The position numbers and the translations under genes are program-made. Below are positions 44,378 to 51,010 of a DNA stretch of 64,000 nucleotides, in pieces. The notes beneath the pieces are model-generated. The model was given only the letters and a program-made list of their open reading frames with translations. It ran no database searches and was not told where the DNA came from. The stretch's first letter is position 1. Every line of letters starts with the position of its first letter. Source of the DNA: Thermomonas fusca DSM 15424 (GTDB lineage: Bacteria > Pseudomonadota > Gammaproteobacteria > Xanthomonadales > Xanthomonadaceae). The stretch covers positions 12,108 through 76,107 of the forward strand of contig NZ_AUIV01000021.1 of assembly GCF_000423885.1 (NCBI RefSeq), given 5' to 3'.

Positions 44378-44416
44378 GGCCGGGCGGGGCGGCCGGGCGG
44401 GGCGGCCGGGCGGGGT
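44378..44416. repeat. Three tandem 13-base G-rich repeats
   Basis: Three copies of GGCCGGGCGGGGC (44378-44390, 44391-44403, 44404-44416; the last ends in T). The plus strand has several G3-4 runs, so it could fold into a G-quadruplex. It lies just after the TspO-like gene stop. Confidence 0.75.
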
Positions 44417-44426
44417 GGCGGTCAAT

Positions 44427-45194
44427 TCAGCCGGCGCGCGGGGTGCGCACGGCGCGCCGATGCAGCAGTCCGGCTGCAAGCGCCGTCACGGCGACCACCA
44501 CTGCCAGCGCCATCGCCACGCTGGCGGCGGTGTCCGCGCCGGGCAGGGCGGACGCCTGCTGTCTGGCGTGCACACCCAGCAGCCCCCAGATCGCGGCAAG
44601 CGCATACCAGGGATTGCCGCGCAGCTTGACCACCGCGCCCAGCAGCAACACCCCGGCCAGCGCGAACAGCACCAGCGTCCACGGCAACATGCGTTCGGTG
44701 GACAGCAACTGGAACGCCACCACCACCTGCGCCAGGTTGAGGAACACCGCCAGCGACACCCAGCCCGCGTGCAGGGAGAGCGGCAGCCATTGCCACCACG
44801 GGCCGCGTCGATGCCCCTGCGTATGCGATGCCAGCCACGCTGCACCCAGCAGGCAAACCAGGCTCCCCCAGATGATCGCCAGCGCCAGCCAGAACCATTG
44901 CAGGCTGAACACCACCATCCACAACGAGGTCAGCGCGAACCCGGCCGCGGTGAGCAGGCGGATGCGCTGCAGGCGGGTACCGGCCTGACGCACGCGCGCC
45001 TGGGCGATCCCGAACACCACGTCCAGCAGGAAGATCGGGCCCCAGATCGAGAACGCGTAACCGGCCGCGACGATCAGGGTGGGGTAGCGATCCGAGATTT
45101 CGCCGTTGGTGGGGCCGAACACTCCGGTGTTGGACAGCCAACCCACCAGCGGCATCGCCAGGGCCAGGGCGAGTACGAGGAACCTCACTTGCAT
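44427..45194 (-). CDS. TspO/MBR-like tryptophan-rich membrane protein
   Basis: The 255-residue integral membrane protein has about seven hydrophobic segments and Trp-rich conserved parts (RYPTLIVAAGYAFSIWGPIF, WWQWLPLSLHAGWVSLAVFL), like the long TspO/MBR relatives found with photolyase and CFA genes. TspO proteins bind porphyrins and are linked to light and oxidative stress. ATG 45194 lies inside the lipocalin gene's 3' end (10-base overlap), so it is co-transcribed with it. Confidence 0.8.
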   Translation of the reverse strand: MQVRFLVLALALAMPLVGWLSNTGVFGPTNGEISDRYPTLIVAAGYAFSIWGPIFLLDVVFGIAQARVRQAGTRLQRIRLLTAAGFALTSLWMVVFSLQWFWLALAIIWGSLVCLLGAAWLASHTQGHRRGPWWQWLPLSLHAGWVSLAVFLNLAQVVVAFQLLSTERMLPWTLVLFALAGVLLLGAVVKLRGNPWYALAAIWGLLGVHARQQASALPGADTAASVAMALAVVVAVTALAAGLLHRRAVRTPRAG

Positions 45195-45760
45195 TCCCCG
45201 TCGAAGCTGTCGGCGCCGGCTTCCGTCTCCGGCCAACGCTGCGGTACGCGCTGGATGCGGGCGACGTCGTACCCCAGCGTGCCAGCGCGCGCCAGCATCG
45301 CCTGGTAGTCACTTTCCGGCACGGTGGGCGTTCGCGCCATGTACCACAGGTAGTCGCGCGCATCGCGCACCACCAGCACCTGGCCATAGTCTTCCGCCAG
45401 CCAGCCGATCTTGTACTGCGCCTTGAACAGTCCGAAGAAGCGCACCTTCCACTCGGCGTTGCCGGTGCCAGGCACCACCAGGCCGGTGGAGCCGAACAGC
45501 TTCACCGGCGCGTCGAAACTGTCGGGCCGGTAGCGATACCAGGTGCAGATATTTCCCTTGCGGTCGAGCCGGTAGGTTTCCACCGGGTTATGACTGCCGC
45601 GCTCGAAACGGGTGGGAATGATGCCGATCACGTACCAGCGGCCCATGAACCGCTGCAGATCCACGCTCTGCACGGTGGGGATGGGCGTGCGTGCCTCGGC
45701 GCAACCGGTCAGCAGGAGCGCAAGCAGGAGGGGCAGGGCGGAGGCGGCAAGGCTGCGCAT
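45185..45760 (-). CDS. blc: Lipocalin Blc (outer-membrane lipoprotein)
   Basis: The 191-residue protein has a lipoprotein signal with lipobox LLTGC (about 16-20) and the lipocalin core (VDLQRFMGRWYVIGIIPTRF, NPVETYRLDRKGNICTWYRY, FFGLFKAQYKIGWLAEDYGQ). It should be anchored in the outer membrane and bind lysophospholipids or oxidised fatty acids. It is the first gene of a two-gene operon from the ECF-type promoter at 45793-45819. Confidence 0.93.
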   Translation of the reverse strand: MRSLAASALPLLLALLLTGCAEARTPIPTVQSVDLQRFMGRWYVIGIIPTRFERGSHNPVETYRLDRKGNICTWYRYRPDSFDAPVKLFGSTGLVVPGTGNAEWKVRFFGLFKAQYKIGWLAEDYGQVLVVRDARDYLWYMARTPTVPESDYQAMLARAGTLGYDVARIQRVPQRWPETEAGADSFDGECK

Positions 45761-45792
45761 GGCGGGAACGGCGGAAGCGGAGGTAGCGCCTG

Positions 45793-45819
45793 TACGCAGC
45801 CGCGGCCCAACCGGATGCA
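45793..45819 (-). promoter_or_regulatory. ECF-sigma promoter of the lipocalin-TspO operon
   Basis: On the minus strand: TGCATCC (45819-45813), 15 bases, GCGTA (45797-45793), about 33 bases before the start codon of the lipocalin. Confidence 0.78.
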
Positions 45820-45899
45820 GTGTTGGGGGTGTGGCTGGTCTGGCAGCTGCCGGACGTCGAGCCTCTCGTCCGAGTGTGCAGCACGGCGCGCAGTGCGGC

Positions 45900-45926
45900 T
45901 GCATCCGAATGCCTGCGCCGCGCGTA
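45900..45926 (+). promoter_or_regulatory. ECF-sigma promoter of the SDR operon
   Basis: TGCATCC (45900-45906), 15 bases, GCGTA (45922-45926), 36 bases before the SDR start codon. It is divergent from the lipocalin promoter, mirroring the arrangement at the sigma gene. Confidence 0.78.
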
Positions 45927-45961
45927 CCCACCCACATCGCGACGACCCGGGATGGTGGGTG

Positions 45962-46687
45962 ATGCTGGAGAAGTACCTCGTTTACGGCGCTACCGGCGGC
46001 GTGGGTAGCACCTTGTGCCGCCGCCTTGCCGCAGAGGGGCGCAAGCTGCACCTCGTCGCCCGAGACGCGGATCGGCTGCGTCCGCTTGGCGAAGAACTGG
46101 GCGCCAGCTGGAGCGCGGTGGACGTACTTCAAGCCGATGCGATCACTCAGGTCGCCGACGAAGCAGGGGCCACGCTCTCGGGCCTGGCGTACGCTATCGG
46201 CAGCATCAACCTGAAGCCGTTCGAGCGGGTCACGGCGGCGGACATGGAGCGCGATTTCCGCCTGAACGCCGTCGGTGCGGCGCTGGCGGTGCAGGCCGCA
46301 TTGCCGGCGCTGCGGGCGGCGCCGACCCGCGCATCGGTGGTGCTGTTTTCCTCGGTCGCGGCGCAGCGTGGTTTCCCGATGCACGCTTCGATCAGCATGG
46401 CCAAGGCGGCGGTCGAAGGCCTGGTGCGCTCGTTGGCGGCGGTGCTGGCGCCGGCGGTGCGCATCAATGCGGTCGCGCTGTCGTTGACCGACACGCCGCT
46501 GGCGCAAGGCATGACCAACAACCCGCGCCTGCGGGAATCGATTGCCGCGGCGCACCCGCTTGGGCGGCTCGGAACCGCCGACGATGCTGCCGCAATGGCG
46601 GCATTCTTGCTGTCCGCGCAAGCCGACTGGATCACCGGCCAGGTACTGGCGGTCGATGGCGGGCGCGGCGCTGTGGCAGGCAAGTAA
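45962..46687 (+). CDS. Short-chain dehydrogenase/reductase
   Basis: The 241-residue SDR has the cofactor motif VYGATGGVGSTLCRRLA, the catalytic Ser within LFSSVAAQRGFPMHASISMA and a Lys four residues on (the usual Tyr of YxxxK is replaced by Ser/Ile: the segment reads ASISMAKAA), and the end WITGQVLAVDGGRG. The lost Tyr suggests altered chemistry. It is the first gene of the plus-strand operon. Confidence 0.88.
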   Translation: MLEKYLVYGATGGVGSTLCRRLAAEGRKLHLVARDADRLRPLGEELGASWSAVDVLQADAITQVADEAGATLSGLAYAIGSINLKPFERVTAADMERDFRLNAVGAALAVQAALPALRAAPTRASVVLFSSVAAQRGFPMHASISMAKAAVEGLVRSLAAVLAPAVRINAVALSLTDTPLAQGMTNNPRLRESIAAAHPLGRLGTADDAAAMAAFLLSAQADWITGQVLAVDGGRGAVAGK

Positions 46688-46696
46688 GGCCGCCCG

Positions 46697-46837
46697 ATGC
46701 CACGCATGCGCAGGAAGCAAGAACTGCCTCAGAAGGCATGCGCCACCTGCGGGCAGCCGTTCCAGTGGCTGCGTAAATGGGCGCGCGACTGGAACGCCGT
46801 GCGCTACTGTTCCCGGCGTTGCCGCGGACGTGGTTGA
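46697..46837 (+). CDS. DUF2256 zinc-ribbon-like small protein
   Basis: This 46-residue protein begins nine bases after the SDR stop. It has two CxxC-like pairs: CATCGQPFQWLRKWARDW, then YCSRRCRGRG, which is the DUF2256 pattern. DUF2256 genes occur beside photolyases and related light-response genes. The role is unknown; zinc binding is expected. Confidence 0.88.
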   Translation: MPRMRRKQELPQKACATCGQPFQWLRKWARDWNAVRYCSRRCRGRG

Positions 46838-46847
46838 GGCGCCGGCG

Positions 46848-47540
46848 ATGGGCAAAAAGGTATTGCTGGTCGGCGCCACCGGCCTGGTGGGGCAGGGCGT
46901 ATTGCATGTCTTCCTGCAGGCGCCCGATATCGACCGGGTAACGGCGCTGGTGCGGCGTCCGCTTGCAGTTGGCCACCCCAAGCTTCGGGTCCTGCAGGTG
47001 GCCGGGTTCTCGGCCCCAGCACTGGCGACGTTGGATCTTTCCGGTATCGATGCCTGCGTGTATTGCGCCGGGCCGCTGCCGCTGGGGATGTCCGAAGTCA
47101 GCTATCGCGAGGCCACCGTCGCCACCCTGTCGCGGGTGGTGGATGCCTACGCGGCGGCCAAACCCGGCGGCTTCATCGCCTACGTCTCCGGCAAGGGCGC
47201 CGACGCGCACAGCCGGCTGATGCCCGCGCGGGTCAAGGGCGAGGCCGAGCAGGTGCTGGCCCGTTGCGAGCTGCCACACACCAACGTGCGCCCAGGCGTG
47301 GTGCGGCCCGTGGCAGGTGCAATTTCGCCACACCTGCTGCGACGGCGGCTGTATGCGCTGGGCCAGCCGGTGCTGGCAGCAGGCGCGCGGCTGCTGCCTG
47401 GCGTGTTTACCACCACCCAGGCAATCGGCGAATGCATGCTGCAACTGGTGCGCGCATCGGGACCGCGGCCGGCGGTGGTGGAGAACATCCGGATCGGCAC
47501 AACGATGGCGATCCCGCGCGCGCCGGCTGCGCATGGGTAG
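46848..47540 (+). CDS. NAD(P)-binding protein of the atypical SDR/epimerase type
   Basis: The 230-residue protein begins with the Rossmann motif VLLVGATGLVGQGVLHVFL and contains the conserved FIAYVSGKGADAHS. It resembles YbjT/HTATIP2-like NAD(P)-binding proteins. It lies 10 bases after the DUF2256 gene, in the operon of the promoter at 45900. Confidence 0.85.
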   Translation: MGKKVLLVGATGLVGQGVLHVFLQAPDIDRVTALVRRPLAVGHPKLRVLQVAGFSAPALATLDLSGIDACVYCAGPLPLGMSEVSYREATVATLSRVVDAYAAAKPGGFIAYVSGKGADAHSRLMPARVKGEAEQVLARCELPHTNVRPGVVRPVAGAISPHLLRRRLYALGQPVLAAGARLLPGVFTTTQAIGECMLQLVRASGPRPAVVENIRIGTTMAIPRAPAAHG

Positions 47541-47591
47541 GACGCAGGGCATCGGGTATTCTCGGGGCCACCGCACCCAGGAGCAGGCCGC

Positions 47592-48356
47592 ATGCAATCC
47601 AACGAGGCGCGCGAAGGCTGTGGACTTTGCCGCGACGCGGCGCCGCTGGATTTCGATTTCAGCTATGCCTTCCAGCCGATCGTCAACGTGACCACGCGTG
47701 AAGTGTTCGCCCACGAAGCACTGGTGCGCGGGCCGGCAGGCGAGCCGGCGCCCACGGTGCTGTCGCGCATCACCGATGCCAACCGATACCAGTTCGACCA
47801 GGCCTGTCGCGGCAAGGCGATCGAGATCGCCTCGCGGCTGGGCATGCAGTCCCAACTGTCGATCAACTTCCTGCCCAACGCCATCTACCGCCCCGAACTG
47901 TGCATCCGCTCCACCCTGGTGGCGGCGCGCCAGCACGGCTTCCCGATCGACAGGATCATCTTCGAGACGGTGGAGGGCGAGGAGGTCAACGACGGCAAGT
48001 GGCTGTCCGAAGTGCTGCGCGAATACCAGCGGATCGGCTTCCTGACCGCGATCGACGACTTCGGCGCCGGCTTCGCCGGCCTCAATCTGCTGGCCGACTT
48101 CCAGCCCGATATCGTCAAACTGGACATGGCGCTGGTGCGCGGGATCGACGCCAACAAGCCACGCCGCGCGATCGTCGCGGGTGTGGCCGCGATCTGCCGC
48201 GAGCTGGGCATCCGGGTGATCGCCGAAGGCATCGAAACCGAAGACGAAATGCGCTGCCTGCGTGACCTGGGTGTCGCGCTGATGCAGGGATACTGGTTCG
48301 GTCGCCCGCAGTTTGAAGCGTCCACGCCTGCCGAAGCGATCCCATGGCCGCCGTGA
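47592..48356 (+). CDS. EAL-domain cyclic-di-GMP phosphodiesterase
   Basis: The 254-residue protein is a stand-alone EAL domain with an N-terminal Cys-rich lead (EGCGLCRDAA). The motifs for activity are mostly present: HEALVRG (EAL), NFLPN, FETVEGEEV, IDDFGAGFAGL, DIVKLDMALV and AEGIET. It should cleave c-di-GMP to pGpG. It follows the operon after 51 bases and may be its last gene. Confidence 0.88.
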   Translation: MQSNEAREGCGLCRDAAPLDFDFSYAFQPIVNVTTREVFAHEALVRGPAGEPAPTVLSRITDANRYQFDQACRGKAIEIASRLGMQSQLSINFLPNAIYRPELCIRSTLVAARQHGFPIDRIIFETVEGEEVNDGKWLSEVLREYQRIGFLTAIDDFGAGFAGLNLLADFQPDIVKLDMALVRGIDANKPRRAIVAGVAAICRELGIRVIAEGIETEDEMRCLRDLGVALMQGYWFGRPQFEASTPAEAIPWPP

Positions 48357-48499
48357 CGGCGGCCGACCGCGCGCCGGCATCCCGCGAGCTGGTATCCGTC
48401 TTCCCTGGCGAAAACCGCTGCAGCCTTGTGCAGCGGGCGGATGCTGCGATGTATCGCGCCAAGAGCGGCGGCCGCAACCGTGTGATGGCGGCAGCCTAG
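48344..48499 (+). pseudogene. GGDEF-domain C-terminal remnant
   Basis: A short open frame from ATG 48344 ends with LVQRADAAMYRAKSGGRNRV, the standard C-terminal end of a diguanylate cyclase GGDEF domain. The catalytic GG(D/E)EF part is absent. It overlaps the end of the EAL gene and stops seven bases before the convergent photolyase stop, so it is a decayed piece of a longer gene, possibly once fused to the EAL protein. Confidence 0.6.
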
Positions 48500-48505
48500 G
48501 CTGGA

Positions 48506-49921
48506 TCAGCGCGGCAGCGCGCTCCACGCCGCCAACGCGGCGTCGCGCGACGCCGCGAGGTCGATCATGGGGGCAGGGTAGCCGCAGGCGGCCAGTGCGG
48601 ACGGATGTCGCCACGGCTCATGGAGCACCTTGGCCGGCAGCGCCGCCAGCTCCGGCAGCCAGCGTTTGAGATAGGCGGCTTCGGGGTCGAACCTTGCCGC
48701 CTGCAGGTGCGGGTTGAACACACGAAAATAGGGCGCCGCATCAGCGCCGCAGCCGGCGACCCATTGCCAGCCCAGGGTGTTGTTGGCCAGGTCGGCATCC
48801 ACCAGCGTGTCCCAGAACCAGCGGGCGCCGTGCTGCCAGTGCTGGCGCAGGTTCTTGGTGAGGAAGCTGGCCACCACCATGCGCACACGGTTGTGCATCC
48901 AGCCGGTATGCCAGAGCTCGCGCAGGCCGGCGTCAACCAGCGGGATGCCGGTGCGGCCGCGCTGCCAGCGTTCCAGCAGCGCGTCGTCGGCGGCAGCCCA
49001 GCGGAAGCCATCGAAGCGCGGGTTGAAGTTGGCATTCGGCGTGTGCGGGAAGTGGTAGAGCAGGTGGTGGGCGAATTCGCGCCAGCCCAGTTCACGTAGA
49101 TAGGGCTCCAGATCCGGGTGGCGACGCGCATCGGTGGCCGCCGCCCGGTCCTGCAAAGTGCGCTGGATCTGGCGCGGGGTGATTTCGCCGAAATGGAGAT
49201 GGGGCGACAGCCGCGAGGTGCCATGACGCGCCGGCAGGTCGCGGCCTTTCGCATAATCCGACACGGCATCATCGGCGAAGATTTCCAGCAGTTCGCGGGC
49301 GCCGGCTTCGCCCGGTGTCCAATTGCTGGCCAACCCGTCGTCCCAGCGGATCGTGGGAAGCAGCCCCAGTGCCGCGGTGGGCAGGCTGCCCGGCAGGCGC
49401 AGCCATTCGCGCGCCCGCGCTACCGGCAGCGGCCTCGGCTCCGGCAAGCTGGCGCGCAGCTTGCGCCAGTACGGCGTGAACACCCGGTACGGTTGGCTGG
49501 CGTCGGTCGCCAGCGTCCAGGGCTCGCTCCAGAGCGCACCAGCATGGCTGTGGACCGCGATGCCATCGGCGCGCAGCGCCGCCTTCAGCACGGTATCGCG
49601 GGCGATCCCATCCGGTTCGTGTTGGCGGTTCCAGTGGACGTCGGTGGCACCGGTGGCGCGGACCAGGGCGCGCAGCTGATCCAGGGTGTCCCCGGCCACC
49701 AGATGCAGGTCGCCAGCTTGCGCCGCCAGCTGGCCGCGCAGGGCTTCGAGCCCGTGATGCAACCACCAGCGGCTGGCGGCGCCGGGTTCCCAGGGTGCTT
49801 GCTCGTGCGGCGCGTGCACAAACACCGGCAACACCCGATCGTGCGCAAGGCAGGCGGCGGTCAACGCCGCATTGTCGGCAAGGCGAAGGTCGTGCCGGAA
49901 CAGCACCAGGGCCGTGGACAT
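48506..49921 (-). CDS. phrB: Deoxyribodipyrimidine (CPD) photolyase
   Basis: PhrB repairs UV-made cyclobutane pyrimidine dimers using blue light. The 471-residue protein has the N-terminal antenna domain (LVLFRHDLRLADNAALTAAC) and the FAD domain with GTSRLSPHLHFGEITPRQIQ, WHTGWMHNRVRMVVASFLTK and WFWDTLVDADLANNTLGWQW, all class I features. ATG 49921 is preferred over the upstream frame. Its promoter at 49961-49987 has the ECF-type motif, and prophage 1 is inserted 13 bases upstream of it. Confidence 0.95.
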   Translation of the reverse strand: MSTALVLFRHDLRLADNAALTAACLAHDRVLPVFVHAPHEQAPWEPGAASRWWLHHGLEALRGQLAAQAGDLHLVAGDTLDQLRALVRATGATDVHWNRQHEPDGIARDTVLKAALRADGIAVHSHAGALWSEPWTLATDASQPYRVFTPYWRKLRASLPEPRPLPVARAREWLRLPGSLPTAALGLLPTIRWDDGLASNWTPGEAGARELLEIFADDAVSDYAKGRDLPARHGTSRLSPHLHFGEITPRQIQRTLQDRAAATDARRHPDLEPYLRELGWREFAHHLLYHFPHTPNANFNPRFDGFRWAAADDALLERWQRGRTGIPLVDAGLRELWHTGWMHNRVRMVVASFLTKNLRQHWQHGARWFWDTLVDADLANNTLGWQWVAGCGADAAPYFRVFNPHLQAARFDPEAAYLKRWLPELAALPAKVLHEPWRHPSALAACGYPAPMIDLAASRDAALAAWSALPR

Positions 49922-49960
49922 CGGGCTAGGGAACCTGCATTCAACGGGACACGCCATATA

Positions 49961-49987
49961 TACGTTCGAAGCAGCGAATCCGATGCA
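49961..49987 (-). promoter_or_regulatory. ECF-sigma promoter of phrB
   Basis: On the minus strand: TGCATCG (49987-49981), 15 bases, ACGTA (49965-49961), followed by TATATGG, about 40 bases before the start codon. It has one mismatch in each element and the same spacing as the others. Confidence 0.7.
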
Positions 49988-49999
49988 CCTCGTACCAAT

Positions 50000-50025
50000 C
50001 TTTACATAATATGCATTCCCCGCCC
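50000..50025. other. Left prophage junction at dif (XerD arm intact)
   Basis: CTTTACATAA (50000-50009) and the centre TATGCA (50010-50015) match the XerD half and centre of a dif site; the XerC half is replaced by phage DNA TTCCCCGCCC. Together with the right junction at 63414-63441 it reconstructs a whole chromosomal dif that matches 21 of 28 bases of the E. coli dif I know. Confidence 0.85.
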
Positions 50026-50391
50026 GGATTCTGCGAAATAAGGCGCTGCGTGCGCCTGTGTTGCCGCCTCCGGGCCTCGCGCGTCCTTGCCGGGTAGGGG
50101 AGTAGCTGCCAGCAGCACAACGACCGCTGCCGCGCTTCCTGCGAGCTTTCGCCAGAACGTGATTTCCCTTGCCGATGTGGCGATTTCTGCCCTGTGCGCA
50201 GCCACGTACTTTTGCGCATTCCAGCCCAGCAGGTCGCAGCACGCGATTACCGCGTCGTCGTCCATCTTCCGGGTTCCCCGGATGTAGTTGTTGACGCGGG
50301 AAAGGCTCATTCCCGTCGCCTCTGCGATGGCCGTTTGGGAGTCACCGAAGCGCCCACGAAGGGCAACAAGCAGCGTTTCTTGCGTGGTCAT
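50002..50391 (-). CDS. HTH-membrane regulator of prophage 1 (C-terminus replaced by host DNA)
   Basis: As integrated, 129 residues: an XRE-like HTH (SQTAIAEATGMSLSRVNNYI, then RG) at about 17-40 and a membrane segment at about 84-103 (LAGSAAAVVVLLAATPLP). The last codons GMHIM and the TAA stop lie across the dif junction, so the stop is host DNA. In the circular phage, the frame continues for 36 more residues into the piece at 56030-56140, giving 165 residues. A related gene sits in prophage 2. It may be the lysogeny repressor. Confidence 0.85.
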   Translation of the reverse strand: MTTQETLLVALRGRFGDSQTAIAEATGMSLSRVNNYIRGTRKMDDDAVIACCDLLGWNAQKYVAAHRAEIATSAREITFWRKLAGSAAAVVVLLAATPLPGKDARGPEAATQAHAAPYFAESGRGMHIM

Positions 50392-50392
50392 A

Positions 50393-50457
50393 TCAACACC
50401 TGTTGACAGCCGCTACACGGCCGTGTAGAAAGGCTGCGCGCTCAACAGCCGTTGAGC
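50393..50457. promoter_or_regulatory. Operator-like inverted repeats of prophage 1
   Basis: Between the divergent regulator and early genes are TCAACA-cc-TGTTGA (50393-50406, two bases before the regulator start), CTACACGGCCGTGTAG (50413-50428, perfect palindrome) and GCTCAAC-agcc-GTTGAGC (50440-50457). The first and third share CAAC/GTTG half sites, which suggests paired binding of one regulator. Confidence 0.65.
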
Positions 50458-50566
50458 AAGGGCCACGCCACCGGGGCGGGTCGCAGGGCAGGGGGCCGGA
50501 TTCCCCCTAGGCGAAATCCCCCGCCGCGCCCTGTCCGCCCCGCTGGCCTTCTCTGGGGGGCAGGGC

Positions 50567-50707
50567 ATGTTTAAGGTTTACTCCACGACTGGCGATGCTT
50601 GGCAGGAAGAACGCACGTTCTCCGACCACCGCCACGCCGCGCATTTCGCCGCGCAGCTTGAAGCCGCCATTCCGGGCATTCGCTGCGCCGTTCGCCGGGT
50701 GCGCTGA
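50567..50707 (+). CDS. Small prophage 1 protein (46 residues)
   Basis: ATG 50567 opens a 46-residue frame rich in His/Ala (HRHAAHFAAQLEAAIPGIRC) with a basic end. Its stop overlaps the next start (TGATG), so it belongs to the early operon. I do not recognise it; position suggests a counterpart of the 58-residue gene in prophage 2 (62653-62829), though the sequences differ. Confidence 0.6.
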   Translation: MFKVYSTTGDAWQEERTFSDHRHAAHFAAQLEAAIPGIRCAVRRVR

Positions 50708-50814
50708 TGGACGTTCTCGATCTGCTCTTCGCGCTCGCGTTCGTGTCGGTCGCGTTGATCGCTTCCGGCGCTGTTCTGTTCGCAGTTCGCCTGGTTGCCG
50801 TGTCGCGTGGCTGA
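50707..50814 (+). CDS. Small single-helix membrane protein of prophage 1
   Basis: A 35-residue frame beginning MDVLDLLFALAFVSVALIAS, almost all of it a transmembrane helix. Its counterpart in prophage 2 (62537-62653) also begins MDV and is one helix. It overlaps the next gene. Confidence 0.7.
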   Translation: MDVLDLLFALAFVSVALIASGAVLFAVRLVAVSRG

Positions 50815-51010
50815 GCGCTTCGTCATCTCGTACGAATACGGCCAGCTGGTGGAGGGCTACAACGCCGCCAGCGATGCATTGCGCTGGGAGCGGCTCAACG
50901 CCGGCACAGGTCTGCATAACGCGCACGTCATCGCTACGTTTGCGGCTGAGGCGTCCGAGTGGCAAGCGGCCATGCGTCGTTGCCCTGTGTTCTTGGGGCA
51001 GGCGGCATGA
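50807..51010 (+). CDS. Conserved small inovirus protein before Rep
   Basis: From GTG 50807, 67 residues. The start AERFVISYEYGQLVEGYNAA parallels MAFVISHAFGQLVEGFQATQ of the prophage 2 gene at 62341-62535, which fixes the GTG start. It ends in MRRCPVFLGQAA, again similar to MRACPMFLQEPA. The stop overlaps the Rep start (ATGA). Function unknown. Confidence 0.8.
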   Translation: MAERFVISYEYGQLVEGYNAASDALRWERLNAGTGLHNAHVIATFAAEASEWQAAMRRCPVFLGQAA

